A DNA stretch of 41,995 bases from positions 166,287 through 208,281 of the forward strand of contig MNCI01009226.1 in the NCBI GenBank assembly GCA_015680685.1, in the 5' to 3' direction. The position numbers were made by a program, and so were the translations under genes. This stretch comes from Gnetum montanum (taxonomy: Eukaryota > Streptophyta > Gnetopsida > Gnetales > Gnetaceae). The notes under the pieces are model-generated. The model was not told the DNA's origin and ran no database searches. It worked only from the letters and a program-made list of their open reading frames with translations. Positions 22,030 through 32,280 of this stretch are shown piece after piece. How positions within the stretch are numbered: the stretch's first letter is position 1; the number at the start of each line of letters is the position of its first letter.

Positions 22030-22115
22030 GAATTCAAAGCACATCCCTTAGATATAATAATGGGCTATAAGCACTGGTTATGGGGCTAGAAAGACATGTT
22101 ACCCATACTTGAAGG
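22030..22115 (+). repeat. Conserved linker core, copy 3
   Basis: Same 86-base core as 8421-8506 and 16627-16713, here with AGACATGTTACCCATACTTG. Confidence 0.7.
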
Positions 22116-22927
22116 TAGTTGTCTAACTAAGGTTCTTCCTATCTTCTTGCTTCTCTCTTCTTCTCTACTTGGGGTGGTGGTTGATCTTTAGGAGTGGTCA
22201 TAGAATCTTGTTAGTCAAATAGTTAGAACATGACAATGTAAAGTCACTGAATGAGGATGTACTTGGTTCCAACTAAGGATGGTACAATATTTAATCATCT
22301 TAATCACACGCTCCACAAGGACTTCATGTAACCAAGATGTAATACTTCATTACCATTTCTCTCTTTCTTGTCCTTCTGTTTGAGTCATCAACCACCTCAA
22401 TGTCTCCTATCATGGTTAGTTAATGTATCTATTTTGATATGTCATAATACTTTGATGATCTCTTACATGAATTTAGTTTTTAACTGCCTGTGATGACTAA
22501 TCATCATTAGTGCCTACGAGCTCCTTGGTATGAGGGAATGTAAGGGCATTAATGGCATGAACCTACTTTGGGGAGGACCCACTTGCCTACCCCTTGGTCT
22601 TGTTTTAGTTAAACTTCCTATCCCTTAGCCATTTTGTGATCAATCCCATCTTTTCATCTCTTAGACATCTAGTTTTTCTCATTTTGGCATATGCATTTAC
22701 TCCAAATCCAATTCCATCTCCTTTTCCAATAACTTTCATATGCCCATTCATGTTTTATCATTATTCTATGCTTTTCTGGCTTTTTTTGGGCTCTTGTTTC
22801 ATCTTTAAAATCTTTCAAAACCCTTAGTTTTTAATTGGGAAAATTTTCTCAAGTGGCTGCTTTGATGCATCCTCGTCGATGCAACCCAATGCATCGACGC
22901 ATCCTTATCAATGCAGTACAAAAATAG

Positions 22928-22935
22928 TATAAATA
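22928..22935 (+). promoter_or_regulatory. TATA-like box in linker copy 3
   Basis: TATAAATA followed by TGCATGACACTTAGCCATTTTT, about 445 bases upstream of ORF3 copy 2. It is in the same relative place as 9287-9294. Short GATGCATC/ATCGACGC repeats precede it, similar in style to the repeats before LTR TATA boxes. Confidence 0.4.
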
Positions 22936-23376
22936 TGCATGACACTTAGCCATTTTTCACCATTTGCTTCTAAATGAGTATGGCATTTTTGTAATTTTGT
23001 TTAGCCCAAAGACCTTTTGAGAGCTCTAACATCCAAACTGCTTACCCGATTCACCTTGTTCTTCAATCCCCTAGCTACTGGAGGTTAGCTTTACATCATG
23101 GGGGCCATAAACCTTTGGTTTATGATGGAAGATTTTACAAAATTTTTCTAACTCCCAAAGAGTTATCCCTAATAAGAATATTGAAATACTCATCCTAAAT
23201 ATTATTAAACCTCCCAAAAAAACTTTGGTAGCTAATTAATAAAATAATAATAATATAATAAACCTACCATGATCACAAACAAACCTAAGTGTAATCTAAT
23301 CCAATGAGAAAGGTATTAAAAAGAACTAAGGGTTATAAACCAGAACGCTAATCTAGGGTTATGTTTGTGACCGCAG

Positions 23377-26228
23377 ATGGCACCAAAGAGGGAAGCACCA
23401 ATAGAAGAACATTCCTAGCTAAGGAAAAAATAGCCAAGAGGAGGAAGGGACCAATAAAAACCACAACAACCTCAAGAAAAAGAGGCTGAAGCAACATACA
23501 AATCTAGACCTTTTCAAGGAAAGCCCAAAGTGAAATATGTTCAATAGAATCTAACTACTAAAACTAGCCAATCTAGGCAAGTTGAGGCTCCAAGACCAAG
23601 ACCTACTCTTGAGGTCACATTAACAAAGGCCTACCTAGAGAAGATTTGAAACAAGGAGGTTTAGAGTTTGATTCTTCAAGAATTAAACTTTGGACCTTTC
23701 TTAGAATAGGCACTGAAGGAAGTCCACACTCAACTACAAGGGTCTTTAATGTGGTCCATTCTCTCCTCCAATGGAGAATGGTACATGGGGGAGATCTACC
23801 TATTCTGGAATAATTGGTAAGGAGACATGTCTATTAAAATCAAAGATATCATAATCTCCTATTTGGTTGAGTTCATTATGAAGGCCCTCAATTTGCCTGA
23901 CATCAAGGCAACATTGGTAGAAATCTTGATCCAAGCTAATCTAGAGGCTAAGAAAGAGTGGGTCTAGTGCTACTATTAGGTGGACCATAAGGATTATAGT
24001 GCACTCATAAAGGTAGAACATGTTTACTTTAAAATTACAACCTATGAGCTGAACCCCATGATGAGGTAAAAAAGGTCACAACGTTCTCCACCTAGTTGCG
24101 CACTGCTCTAAGTGGCAAGTTCCTTGATAACATTCCATAACTTATCTATATAGAGCTAGAGAGGTGATTCAAAGAAAATGAAAAATGAAGGAAGAAACTT
24201 CCATTTCCATGCCTTATTAGAAAACTTTGCAAAAAGGGAGGCATTGTACACTATGCCACTGATGCAGTCCTTCATGCTCCTACTACATCCTGGTACAAGA
24301 TGATGAAGGATAAGATAGTAGCAAAGCTACATGAACAGGAGAGGCCACCATCACTACCACCTATATGGGAAACCATGTCAGAGGTGCTTGTAGCTACAAA
24401 AAGGCTCTAGAAACTCTATAAGTAGTTGTTGTAGCAACAACAGGGTTCAGCAAGTGGTGGGGAACCATTAGTTTACCATCCAACATTGAGCCATCTCAAT
24501 GAGGTCACAAGGATCATTAGTTGGTTAGAGGAAACCATCCCACTATTCTCAACACATAGAAATTAAGAGCCCACAAAAAAAATCCTAGCACCCAAGAAGT
24601 TATGATGTCCATCCCTAGAAAAGAATTCCCTAAAATTTCTAGGAATGATGCAACTTTCTTAGTGCATCCAGAGGAAGGTGAAGGGGCAACCATTTTGGTG
24701 ATGTAGCACTAAGGATAGGAGACAGTAGTGGAGGTGGTGGTCAATATGGTAGTAGAGCTCTGAATGCTCCTGCAGCATCCATGCTAGATATTGCCATGAT
24801 GGTGGATATTTAGACACTCACAAGAGTAGGAAATAGTTGGTTGAGTGTAGCCTAACACGAAGAAGTGTTGGAAAGATTGGTTAGATTCAGGAAACTACTT
24901 CCAAAGATCTTCAATCTCTCAGATGAAATAACAACAACCCATTCAAATTTTTTAGAGACGAAGAACAAATTTCTCATTGCCAGCACCCAACTACAGGCAA
25001 CCACCACCGATAACCAATGGTTGGTTGCCGAAGTTGAAAAGTTTTTGGTCGGTATCTCTAACATCACCATTCTCAACTCAAAGCTCACAAGAGATGAAGC
25101 TTTCCAACACCTTCAGCATAAAATAAGGGAGGTTGAAAATGCAAAGGAGGTAGTGATCTTTGATGCATCCTTGGTGAAAGCCATGGCTTTTAACACTGAC
25201 AATGACTTTTCACAAGTCTACAAATAAAACTTGATTCTTAGCAAGGATATCCATCACCTGTGCAATGTCGAACAACAAAAGGATTAGATGACCAAATTTT
25301 TTTGACAATAATAGAAGTAGCTAGCTAAGATGTACCTTGATTTAACAAAGTTGGGAGCAAAGAATAGGAATCTCTTGATGGAGAAAGTCTGAGCACTTTT
25401 TCTAAAAATAGCCATCGAGATAGCCACTTGGAAAAATGAATCCCTAAAATTTGAACAAGTTAAGAATCATTACAGGGCCCAGGTTAGGCTCCTCAATAAG
25501 GTAAATGAAAAAGAAACTCAGTTGGCTAGGGCAAAGATGAATAAGGCCTTCAAACAACTCTAGCAACAAGGTGATCTATGGAAAACAATCTTCAATGGCT
25601 TAAATGCATATAACAAAGTTGAAATCCACCTAAATGAATTGCAGATCAAGGAGATGATAAAATATATGGAGCTTACCAACTTCTGCTATGCAAACTTGGC
25701 TATGCTGATAGTGGAGAGGTTGAGAACTGAGTTGGAAAAGTAGGTGCCAGTTTCTACCTATTACATGAGTTGGAATTCAAGCATCATAAGGAAACCAAGA
25801 AGCAGTTGGAGATAGCCAACTTCGAGCTTGAAGTTCTCAAGAGCAAATTCATCAACTAACAATTTTTTGCTAAGAACCTAGCTAGAAGGATGAATGACTA
25901 CAATGAGTTGTAAAACCTCATAAAGACATTTAACATTGAATGTAAACAATTTGCAACATGGTTTGTCAATGTTAAAGAGTTTTTTGTTACGATGCCATAC
26001 TTGTGGGATATAACTACACTAGCCTACACTAGTGAAGTTGCATGGACTACCTACAATCGACATGGCAAGAAAGAGAAGATGAAAGCATTAGTGGATACTT
26101 TCAAGCTTCCACCATCAACAGTACCAATAGTAGTAGGATAGCCTCAGGCACCTCCATTGGCCAAAGTATCAGAACTTAGTGAAGGACCTTCACTACCATA
26201 TGAGCCTTTACCTCCAACCATTGTTTGA
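23377..26228 (+). pseudogene. ORF3 copy 2, extra ~950-codon retroelement frame, broken
   Basis: Starts ATGGCACCAAAGAGG and ends EPLPPTIV then TGA, like copy 1. The middle part (about 23700-24330) reads GEWYMGEIYLFWNN, LNLPDIKATLVEIL and, after a frameshift, LPFPCLIRKLCKKGGI; this is the segment I compare to the Transposase_32-type plant domain. The C-terminal third (24841-26050) is open at 24865-25227 and heptad-like, with NLSDEITTTHSNFLETKN and EVENAKEVVIFDASLVKAMA. Stops at 24811 (TAG) and 24853 (TAA) fall at the same aligned positions as 11176 (TAG) and 11221 (TAG) in copy 1. No membrane segment is seen. Function unknown; it may be a structural or accessory protein of the element. Confidence 0.7.
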
Positions 26229-26455
26229 GAATTTACATTGTCTTTGACAGCTCAAGGGAGCCTCTTGGAATTTTGTAAAAGTGTCAAATTTTATTGTCAT
26301 GAACATCAATTTTGTAATTTTGTACAATCTAGTACTCAAATTCGGTCAGTCCATCTACCTGTTTGTTTTTTAAGTTAATAATTTCCATAGTTGCTTAAAT
26401 TTTGTAAACAAACTCAATCCTCCTTTTGTTCACTCCAGTATGAGTTTTCAGTTAC
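26229..26455 (+). other. 3' untranslated part before LTR E
   Basis: Noncoding. It aligns in short words with 12605-12844 (CTCCTTTTGTTCACTC, GAGTTTTCAGTTA). No gene seen. Confidence 0.55.
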
Positions 26456-26466
26456 TCATGGGGGTA
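26456..26466 (+). other. Polypurine tract before LTR E
   Basis: TCATGGGGGTA directly abuts the TGATGA start of LTR E. It is identical to the tract before LTR F on the other strand at 40790-40780. Confidence 0.8.
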
Positions 26467-27274
26467 TGATGAAGCATTATATACAGGCTGCATCAATAGG
26501 CATGTGTCAACATATCCTCATCAACACAATCAAAGCCTATATAAATGTGCACACCCATCGCATTTATAACATGTTAAGTCCATAGTGTAGCAAAGCCCTT
26601 GCAATTTGCTTTCCTTACAGTTAGAATATTTTCCTTTAAGTGCCCGTAGTGTGCATCAAAGAGATTATATGAATCTTTATTCGAGCATCATGTACCTAAA
26701 CACCTTGATGTAAACAATAATAAAGATGAGATTTCTAACATTCATCATAGCACCTCATTCTTAATGCACTTTATATTTCTTATCTTAAGTAATCAATGCA
26801 TTTAACCATAAAAATATAAGTATGACCACTTCAAATATAACATATAATGCTTGGTAATCCTAGTAGTGGCTATTTGGTATGCCCAATAATCATCACTTCA
26901 TAACCTAGTAGTGTTAATAGTAGTTCAGAATGTGTAAGGTAAGTGGGAATGACTACTTATGTTAGGATAGTTAGTCACTAGAATAGATGAGTAGTTAAAT
27001 AGTTAACTATTAAACCTTCATTTATTCACCTTACACTTAGGAAAAAAATATATAAAAATACTAATAAAAATAAACATCATAAGCCTTAACTCACATTTAA
27101 CCATACACATAGATAGCACAAGTGTGAGTTAGAAAGACAATGATCACATGACCCCTTAGTTCACAATTTCTAACTATCGGTGAACTTAGGAACTAAGTTA
27201 TGGAATTTAATCAAATCACTAGTAAACACTTGTGATTCATATGGTTGGGCATAGTGTATACTCGTTGCTCATCA
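26467..27274 (+). repeat. 3' LTR (E)
   Basis: 808 bases with inverted ends TGATGA and TCATCA, preceded by a polypurine tract, so it is a 3' LTR in + orientation. U3 has CATCAA-type repeats. The TATA box is at 26538-26545. R/U5 shares TTTATTCGAGCATCATGTACC, TTGGTAATCCTAGTAGTGG and GATTCATATGGTTGGGCATAG with the other LTRs. Confidence 0.85.
26538..26545 (+). promoter_or_regulatory. TATA box of LTR E
   Basis: TATATAAA in the context GCCTATATAAATG, 71 bases into the LTR. Confidence 0.55.
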
Positions 27275-27823
27275 CCAATGGTGGATGGGTGAGTTACAAA
27301 TGTGATGATGATGCAAGAGTGCTAAACAGGTCCAAAGTGGAACCTTGATTGACAAAATACTTACTCAAAAAAGTTCATTCACCCACTTTTCCTCTATCCA
27401 TCATTGATGAATTAGGATCAAATATAGCAAGGATATGGAACTCGCATCATGAGTTATTTAAGCTACTACTACTAGAACCTTGGGTAGGTGATGGGTCCAC
27501 ACCTTAAAATGTGAGCTCTAAAATCCTAGACAAGTGCTTGGTCAGTAGCAAGAAAAGAGTTTATCATCGAGGGTCCTTGTGACCACTAGATGGGTCTAAT
27601 TGATGTGATTAAATCAAGGTAAATGTTCTTGCCATGCTTGACCACCCTAATCAAAAGATGTTCATGATGTCATAAACATATGTGTGTCATATGGTGAGAG
27701 ATCAATTCTCATGTTTGTGTAAGTCAAAGACTCCATGTGATGATTCAACACTTTAATCATTCACATAGTTCTCACACACCATTTAGAAACCCTCTTCTCA
27801 TGAAAGGAAAGATGAAAAAATGA

Positions 27824-27844
27824 ATTATGTATGTATGTATGTAT
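27824..27844. repeat. TATG microsatellite
   Basis: Five consecutive TATG units within TTATGTATGTATGTATGTATG. Confidence 0.85.
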
Positions 27845-28010
27845 GAAAAATGAAAAGAAAACAAATAGAAGGAAAAATGATGAAAAAAATGATGATGAAG
27901 TAAGAAAATGACAAAATGAAGTACTAGAAAAGAAAAGATGAAAAAAAAAAGAAGAAAAGAAAAGAAAAAGAAAAATCTTGAAAAGAAAAAAAATGAAGAA
28001 GAAGAGGTAA
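27845..28010 (+). repeat. Purine-rich low-complexity tract
   Basis: About 165 bases almost free of C on the + strand, built from GAAAA, GATGA and GAAGAA words. Its complement gives the spurious Phe-rich minus-strand frame. Confidence 0.8.
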
Positions 28011-30145
28011 TGGGAAAAGTGATGTTATTCCAAGCTCTTTGGCGCACACAAATGGGTATTTCTACCATCTTAGACTAATCCTATAATCGCTTAAGTAAGA
28101 TATGGATCAAAGGTTAAACGAATGCCCAAGCAAAGCATGCATGATGTCAACTGGGCATACCTATCTTATGTTTAGCCTAGTGTCTAGATCTCTTGATCCT
28201 CAAATGTAATGACCCAAGATAATCTCTTACCTCATCCCTTCCCATGGTCTTGAAGGCCTAGAAGTATCTTTCTTAGTGAACTTTGGTAATATCAAATGTT
28301 GTTTCTACCCAAATCCCAAATCCATTTGTTTCTAGGGGTCAAGATCATGTCCCTTGATCTAAACCATGACCATGCCCATCATTTTTGGGTCATGATAATA
28401 TAATCATTATTGGGATTGGTTAGCACAACTAAAGGGATCGATGAGAGTTTTCTAGTAAAGCCAAATTTAGGGAACCATCTATGCATATGTGCATAGATAG
28501 AGGAAAACCAAACTAGAATCTTGATTTTTAGTTGATCTACATCATGTTACCTTGGTTCAATTTTACTAATGATTAGACCATAGAATAATCAAGGGAAGAT
28601 GAAACTAGTAGTGGCAAGTGTAACCTTGCACATAGAAAGGGGACTTGGAGGTCTATCCCCATGGTGTGGACGAGTAGCAATGAAATAATGCAATAGTGGA
28701 TCTCTCACGGGGTGTAGGATGTGCTCATGTGCTATCATGAGCTAATTGAATCATTGGCTAGGAATTTAGTGATGTTGCACTCTTACCTTTTTTTCTCTTA
28801 TTCATTATTCTCCATCTCTTCCATTCAATTCTTGTCCATTTTTGTGTGGTAGGAAGTCGATCAAGTAATGTAGAGGATGAAATTTGGTCATCTAAGGGGA
28901 TGGACTCACATTTGATGTTGATGTCTCACAAGTTGTTATGAATTCATGGGTGTCCCATCAATGGATTTCACAAGGGTAAGAAAGACAAGTGCTAGCTATG
29001 GGGAGGACCCATTTTTGAATCCTTTGTAGCATGGCCTTTATGAACAAGTTAGCTCAAGCTTACCTTTCAATGATGGCAGTGGTTGCATGTTATAAAGCAA
29101 TCGATTGGTCTTCCACTTGTGTGGTTTTGACTTTATGAGCTTCAAGATTTGATGATGACAAACTATTCTCACCCTACTACATTTGTGCCTATTTGATTGA
29201 TCTCGAGATATCCTATTTATCTCTTATTCTTATAAACCCTCTTTTTGCTAGTCCTTGGATCATGGAAATGAGTATAATTCCATGAGTTTGAATGTTATCC
29301 ATGATAATATCTTAATTCTTTGGTCTTCTTTCTCTCTTTGTGGCTTATTTGATTTGATCTTTGCTTGAATTCTTGTAGTTTTCTTATGTATTTATTCTTC
29401 ATGTTCTTTCCATCAGCATTTGTTGTGTGGTTCAAACCAAGTGTCTTGTAACTCAGTCATGGGAGAGAGGCACCAAATTGGATATGTACTTTATAATTTT
29501 GTTAGTTATTTAAATTCTTTCCATCTTATTTTTACTTATCCATGTATGCCTTTGTTCCATAGTTGTTATTATGTGTTTCTCATGCCCCTAAGATGTTATA
29601 CTTATCATTGTTCCTATGGTCATTTTTTGCAATGGTAGTATATTGACTTGGGGATCTGACTTAAATTTTAGCATTTTCACAACTCATCATGTTTAGGCAA
29701 GAGAGCCACTAATCTTAAAGGAAAAGAAGGAATAACATCAATCACCAAATCCAAGACCTGCATGTGAGAGACCTTCCTCAAGAGAGATATCTAGAGATAG
29801 ATGGTCATGCTCTTGATCTTTTGGGTTGAGCATGTGCCTTGCAAGACAAGTGCTAAAGCAAATGGTAGGAGATGATTTGAAGATGGATAACATGGAAGAA
29901 GAAGTAGGTGCAAATGATATGCAATAAAAAGTTATCCCTCTGGCTTCTTCCTATTCCATGCAGGCATGTTAGTGGGATTTTTTGCTCTGCCACCACTCCC
30001 TAGTACTTCTTTGTTAGGTGGCTTGTGTTGTAACATAGTCATGTTCTATATTGTACAGTTATATTCCTCCCCATTGATATTATCATGTGTCTGGTCCTTG
30101 TTTTTATCTCTTGAGTATTAAAGCTATGGGGCTAGCTTTACTCGA

Positions 30146-30156
30146 TTGTGGGGGAA
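30146..30156 (+). other. Polypurine tract before LTR G
   Basis: TTGTGGGGGAA directly before TGATGAGGCATCC, the usual form at the start of a plant Ty3 3' LTR. Confidence 0.6.
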
Positions 30157-31345
30157 TGATGAGGCATCCAATGGCAATTTGTAACTCAATTATAAGCCCT
30201 AGATTTGGGAAGTGTTTCATGAGCCCTTTGTTTATAGTCTAGTGTGTTCGGTTGAGATTCTTAGTCTTCAATGATGCATCCTTGCCTCCTATGTCATACT
30301 TTGAGGTCATATGCATGGTTCCAAGCTCTTTAGGATGATTTCAGCTTCATTCGAATGTCTTGGGGTCCTTTCGACATGCTTCCTTGGGTTCTAGCTTTTA
30401 CCTAGAATCTAAATTGCAAAGTGTAGTTTAGGGGAGGGGGGCATGTGATTGGAAGCATGGGATGCGCTGACTATCCTAGGTTGGCACACCCTCCTACATC
30501 AATGTAGGGGCACTAATGCAACCCCTTCCATGCTTGGTATAGCCTTCTTTGCCTACAATGCAACCAGGATCAGCTTGGGCTATGTTGACAAACCTTCATC
30601 GATACCTAGGCACTAACAAACCCTCTCTGTTAGTTACTTCATGAAAACTATAAATACTCAGGATGAGCTCTCATACATATCTTATGCATTACTTTGATTC
30701 TTCATTTTGGCTTTTAGTGTCTAGTTTTTCTAAATATCTCTTTCTTCGTTGGGTGAGTTGATTCATTTCCTTGTTGTGTGTGCATTTTGAGTCAACGCTT
30801 TCACAAGTATGTCTACACTCTATCAAAATGCTACCTTGCTTATGTAGCCCAGAACTGTTTGGAAGATGCAAAGTACAATGTTTGCATGGTAAATAAAGCT
30901 CATGGTTTTCCCTCATTCTACTATTGATGCTTTAAACACTAAAACACTAAAAGCATAAAACATTAAAAAGTATAAAAATATTTATTTAATTCTCATTTTC
31001 TTTAGTTGTGACAATTTTTCTTTATCCAAAAAGGTCATAACTGTACAACATAGTGTTGGGCCATCAAGGTTATAACTAAGAGTCATTTTTAACGATTTTC
31101 GTGTGTAGTGTTCCATCTATCCCCAAGAGGGATTACAACACAAGCAATGCACCTATTCCCAAGATGGATTGTGATGCAAGAGTGTTTATTATTGTTTCGT
31201 TCTATATTCATAAAATGCATAACATATTATAAAATATAAAATCATAAATATTTTCTCTATTTCCTTGTATCATATGTATTATAATCCCATTCATATTTCT
31301 TAAACATAATGATATACACAAGTGTTCTTGGCAATCTACTTAAAA
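30157..31345 (+). repeat. LTR G of another family (right end uncertain)
   Basis: Starts TGATGAGGCATCC after a polypurine tract. A TATA box at 30649-30656 lies about 490 bases in, much further than in LTRs B, C and E, so this is a different family. AT-rich sequence with a duplicated motif follows (CCCCAAGAGGGATTACAACACAAG at 31120-31143 and CCCAAGATGGATTGTGATGCAAG at 31157-31179). The right end is placed near 31345, where a LINE fragment begins; no clean TCATCA end is seen. The 75-codon minus frame at 30689-30916 has no family match. Confidence 0.5.
30649..30656 (+). promoter_or_regulatory. TATA box of LTR G
   Basis: TATAAATA in the context AACTATAAATACTC, followed by a CTCATAC...TTATGC stretch typical of an LTR transcription start. 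Confidence 0.45.
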
Positions 31346-31900
31346 TCATCTTCGAAGCTTATGACCGAATGACACTATGATTTGTAAGATATATCCCATT
31401 GGTCCAAAACTAGTAGGACCCTTATCACTTGTGTTAGAGCTATCTCCTATTTTGGGCAAAAGTTTAATAACACCAACATTGATAGCTTTGCCAAAGATGT
31501 CTTTATGAAGCACCTCTTTATAAATATTATAAACAATATCTTGAACAATGGGCCAAAATTTCTTAAAAAGTTCTATAGGAAGACCATCTATTTGAAAGGC
31601 TTTGTTGTTATGCAATTGTTGTTAAGGCCTTGGAAAGGTCATCCTTAAAAAGAAGAATAATGGCTTTCAAGCAATTAGTTACTAAATCAACATCATCTTA
31701 GAATAATATTTAAAAAAGACTTGTAAAGTATCATTCTTTGAAGTGAAAAGATGGTGATTAACCTAGATAGCTTGAATGTTAGGAGAGTTTTGTCTACCTT
31801 TGAGAAAGTGAAAATTTTTTGGTAGCTTGATCACTCATCCTTAACCATGAAAGCTGTGCCTATAGTTGAGCTCCTTAAGCTTCATAGTGATCTATAATGC
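31340..31900 (-). pseudogene. LINE (L1-type) reverse transcriptase fragment
   Basis: Read on the minus strand: MSDQATKKF near 31843, FLKGRQNSPNIQAI, TSKNDTLQVFFKYYS, then after a break the open segment 31615-31346 with DGLPIELFKKFWPIVQDIVYN and INVGVIKLLPKIGD. These match the start of plant L1-type RT (the D-GLP-EF-K-W segment and the IKLIPK segment). Catalytic motifs downstream are missing because the copy is cut at about 31340, and upstream endonuclease is not recognised. TAG and frameshifts break it. Confidence 0.75.
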
Positions 31901-32130
31901 ACAAATATTCGTGACCAAATTAAAGACTTCACATAAGCCCTTATACCTTTAACCATCGTTAATAGCATTAGGAAGAAAGGAGATATCCTTATTAAAATCA
32001 AATTTACACAGAGACATGTGAAGCCACCAAACTTCGATTGCAAGTATTAGTTCACCAATCAATCCAACCATTACCCCCTATAGGCTTAGAGCAAAGATTC
32101 TAAAATTACAATAATAACAAACACATAAAA

Positions 32131-32280
32131 ATGCTGTGACTAGAAGAAAAAAAAAATCATTTAACAGGATAGTGATCTTTGGGTAGCTTAACAATAAAAC
32201 TGCTACGAAGAAATGCTGTGACTAAAATTTAAAAAAAAACAAATCATTTAATAAGATAATGATCTTTTGGTAGCCTTATT
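32131..32280. repeat. Imperfect tandem duplication, 82-base period
   Basis: ATGCTGTGACTA...AAATCATTTAA...GATAGTGATCTTTGGGTAGC starts at 32131 and recurs from 32213 with a few substitutions and length changes in the A-tract. Two copies only. Confidence 0.75.

Larger units (their letters stand above)
21690..23376 (+). other. Linker module, copy 3
   Basis: This aligns with 7736-9741 through most of its length: GTAGTGATTCCACATCATCCACC near 21714, the core at 22030-22115, a GTAAGGGCATTAATGGCAT word with GGGGAGGACCC near 22540-22580, a box of GATGCATC/CATCGACGC words at 22863-22915, then TATAAATA. The 63-codon frame at 22636-22827 lies inside it and has no family match. It ends in TTTGTGACCGCAG directly before the ORF3 start codon, which resembles a splice acceptor. 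Confidence 0.7.
20970..27274 (+). mobile_element. Deletion derivative: LTR - linker - ORF3 - LTR
   Basis: Order: partial LTR D, ~90 bases, linker copy 3, ORF3 copy 2, 3' UTR, polypurine tract, LTR E. Gag and all of pol are absent, yet the remaining parts are in normal order and spacing. It could be a single element after an internal deletion or two fragments that came together. LTRs D and E share R/U5 words but I could not measure identity, so pairing is unproven. Confidence 0.6.
27275..30145. other. Unassigned sequence left of LTR G
   Basis: No domain recognised in 2.9 kb. A TATG microsatellite (27824-27844) and a purine-rich tract (27845-28010) lie inside. The 98-codon minus-strand frame at 27772-28068 is poly-Phe/Ser from that tract. 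The word CTATGGGGAGGACCC near 28997-29011 recalls the linker modules. The stretch ends in a polypurine tract, so it is probably the decayed internal part of another LTR element. Confidence 0.4.

Noticed and set aside
27772-28068. 98-codon minus-strand frame with hydrophobic run
   Set aside because: It is the complement of a purine-rich low-complexity tract and encodes mostly Phe and Ser, so the membrane-like look is compositional.
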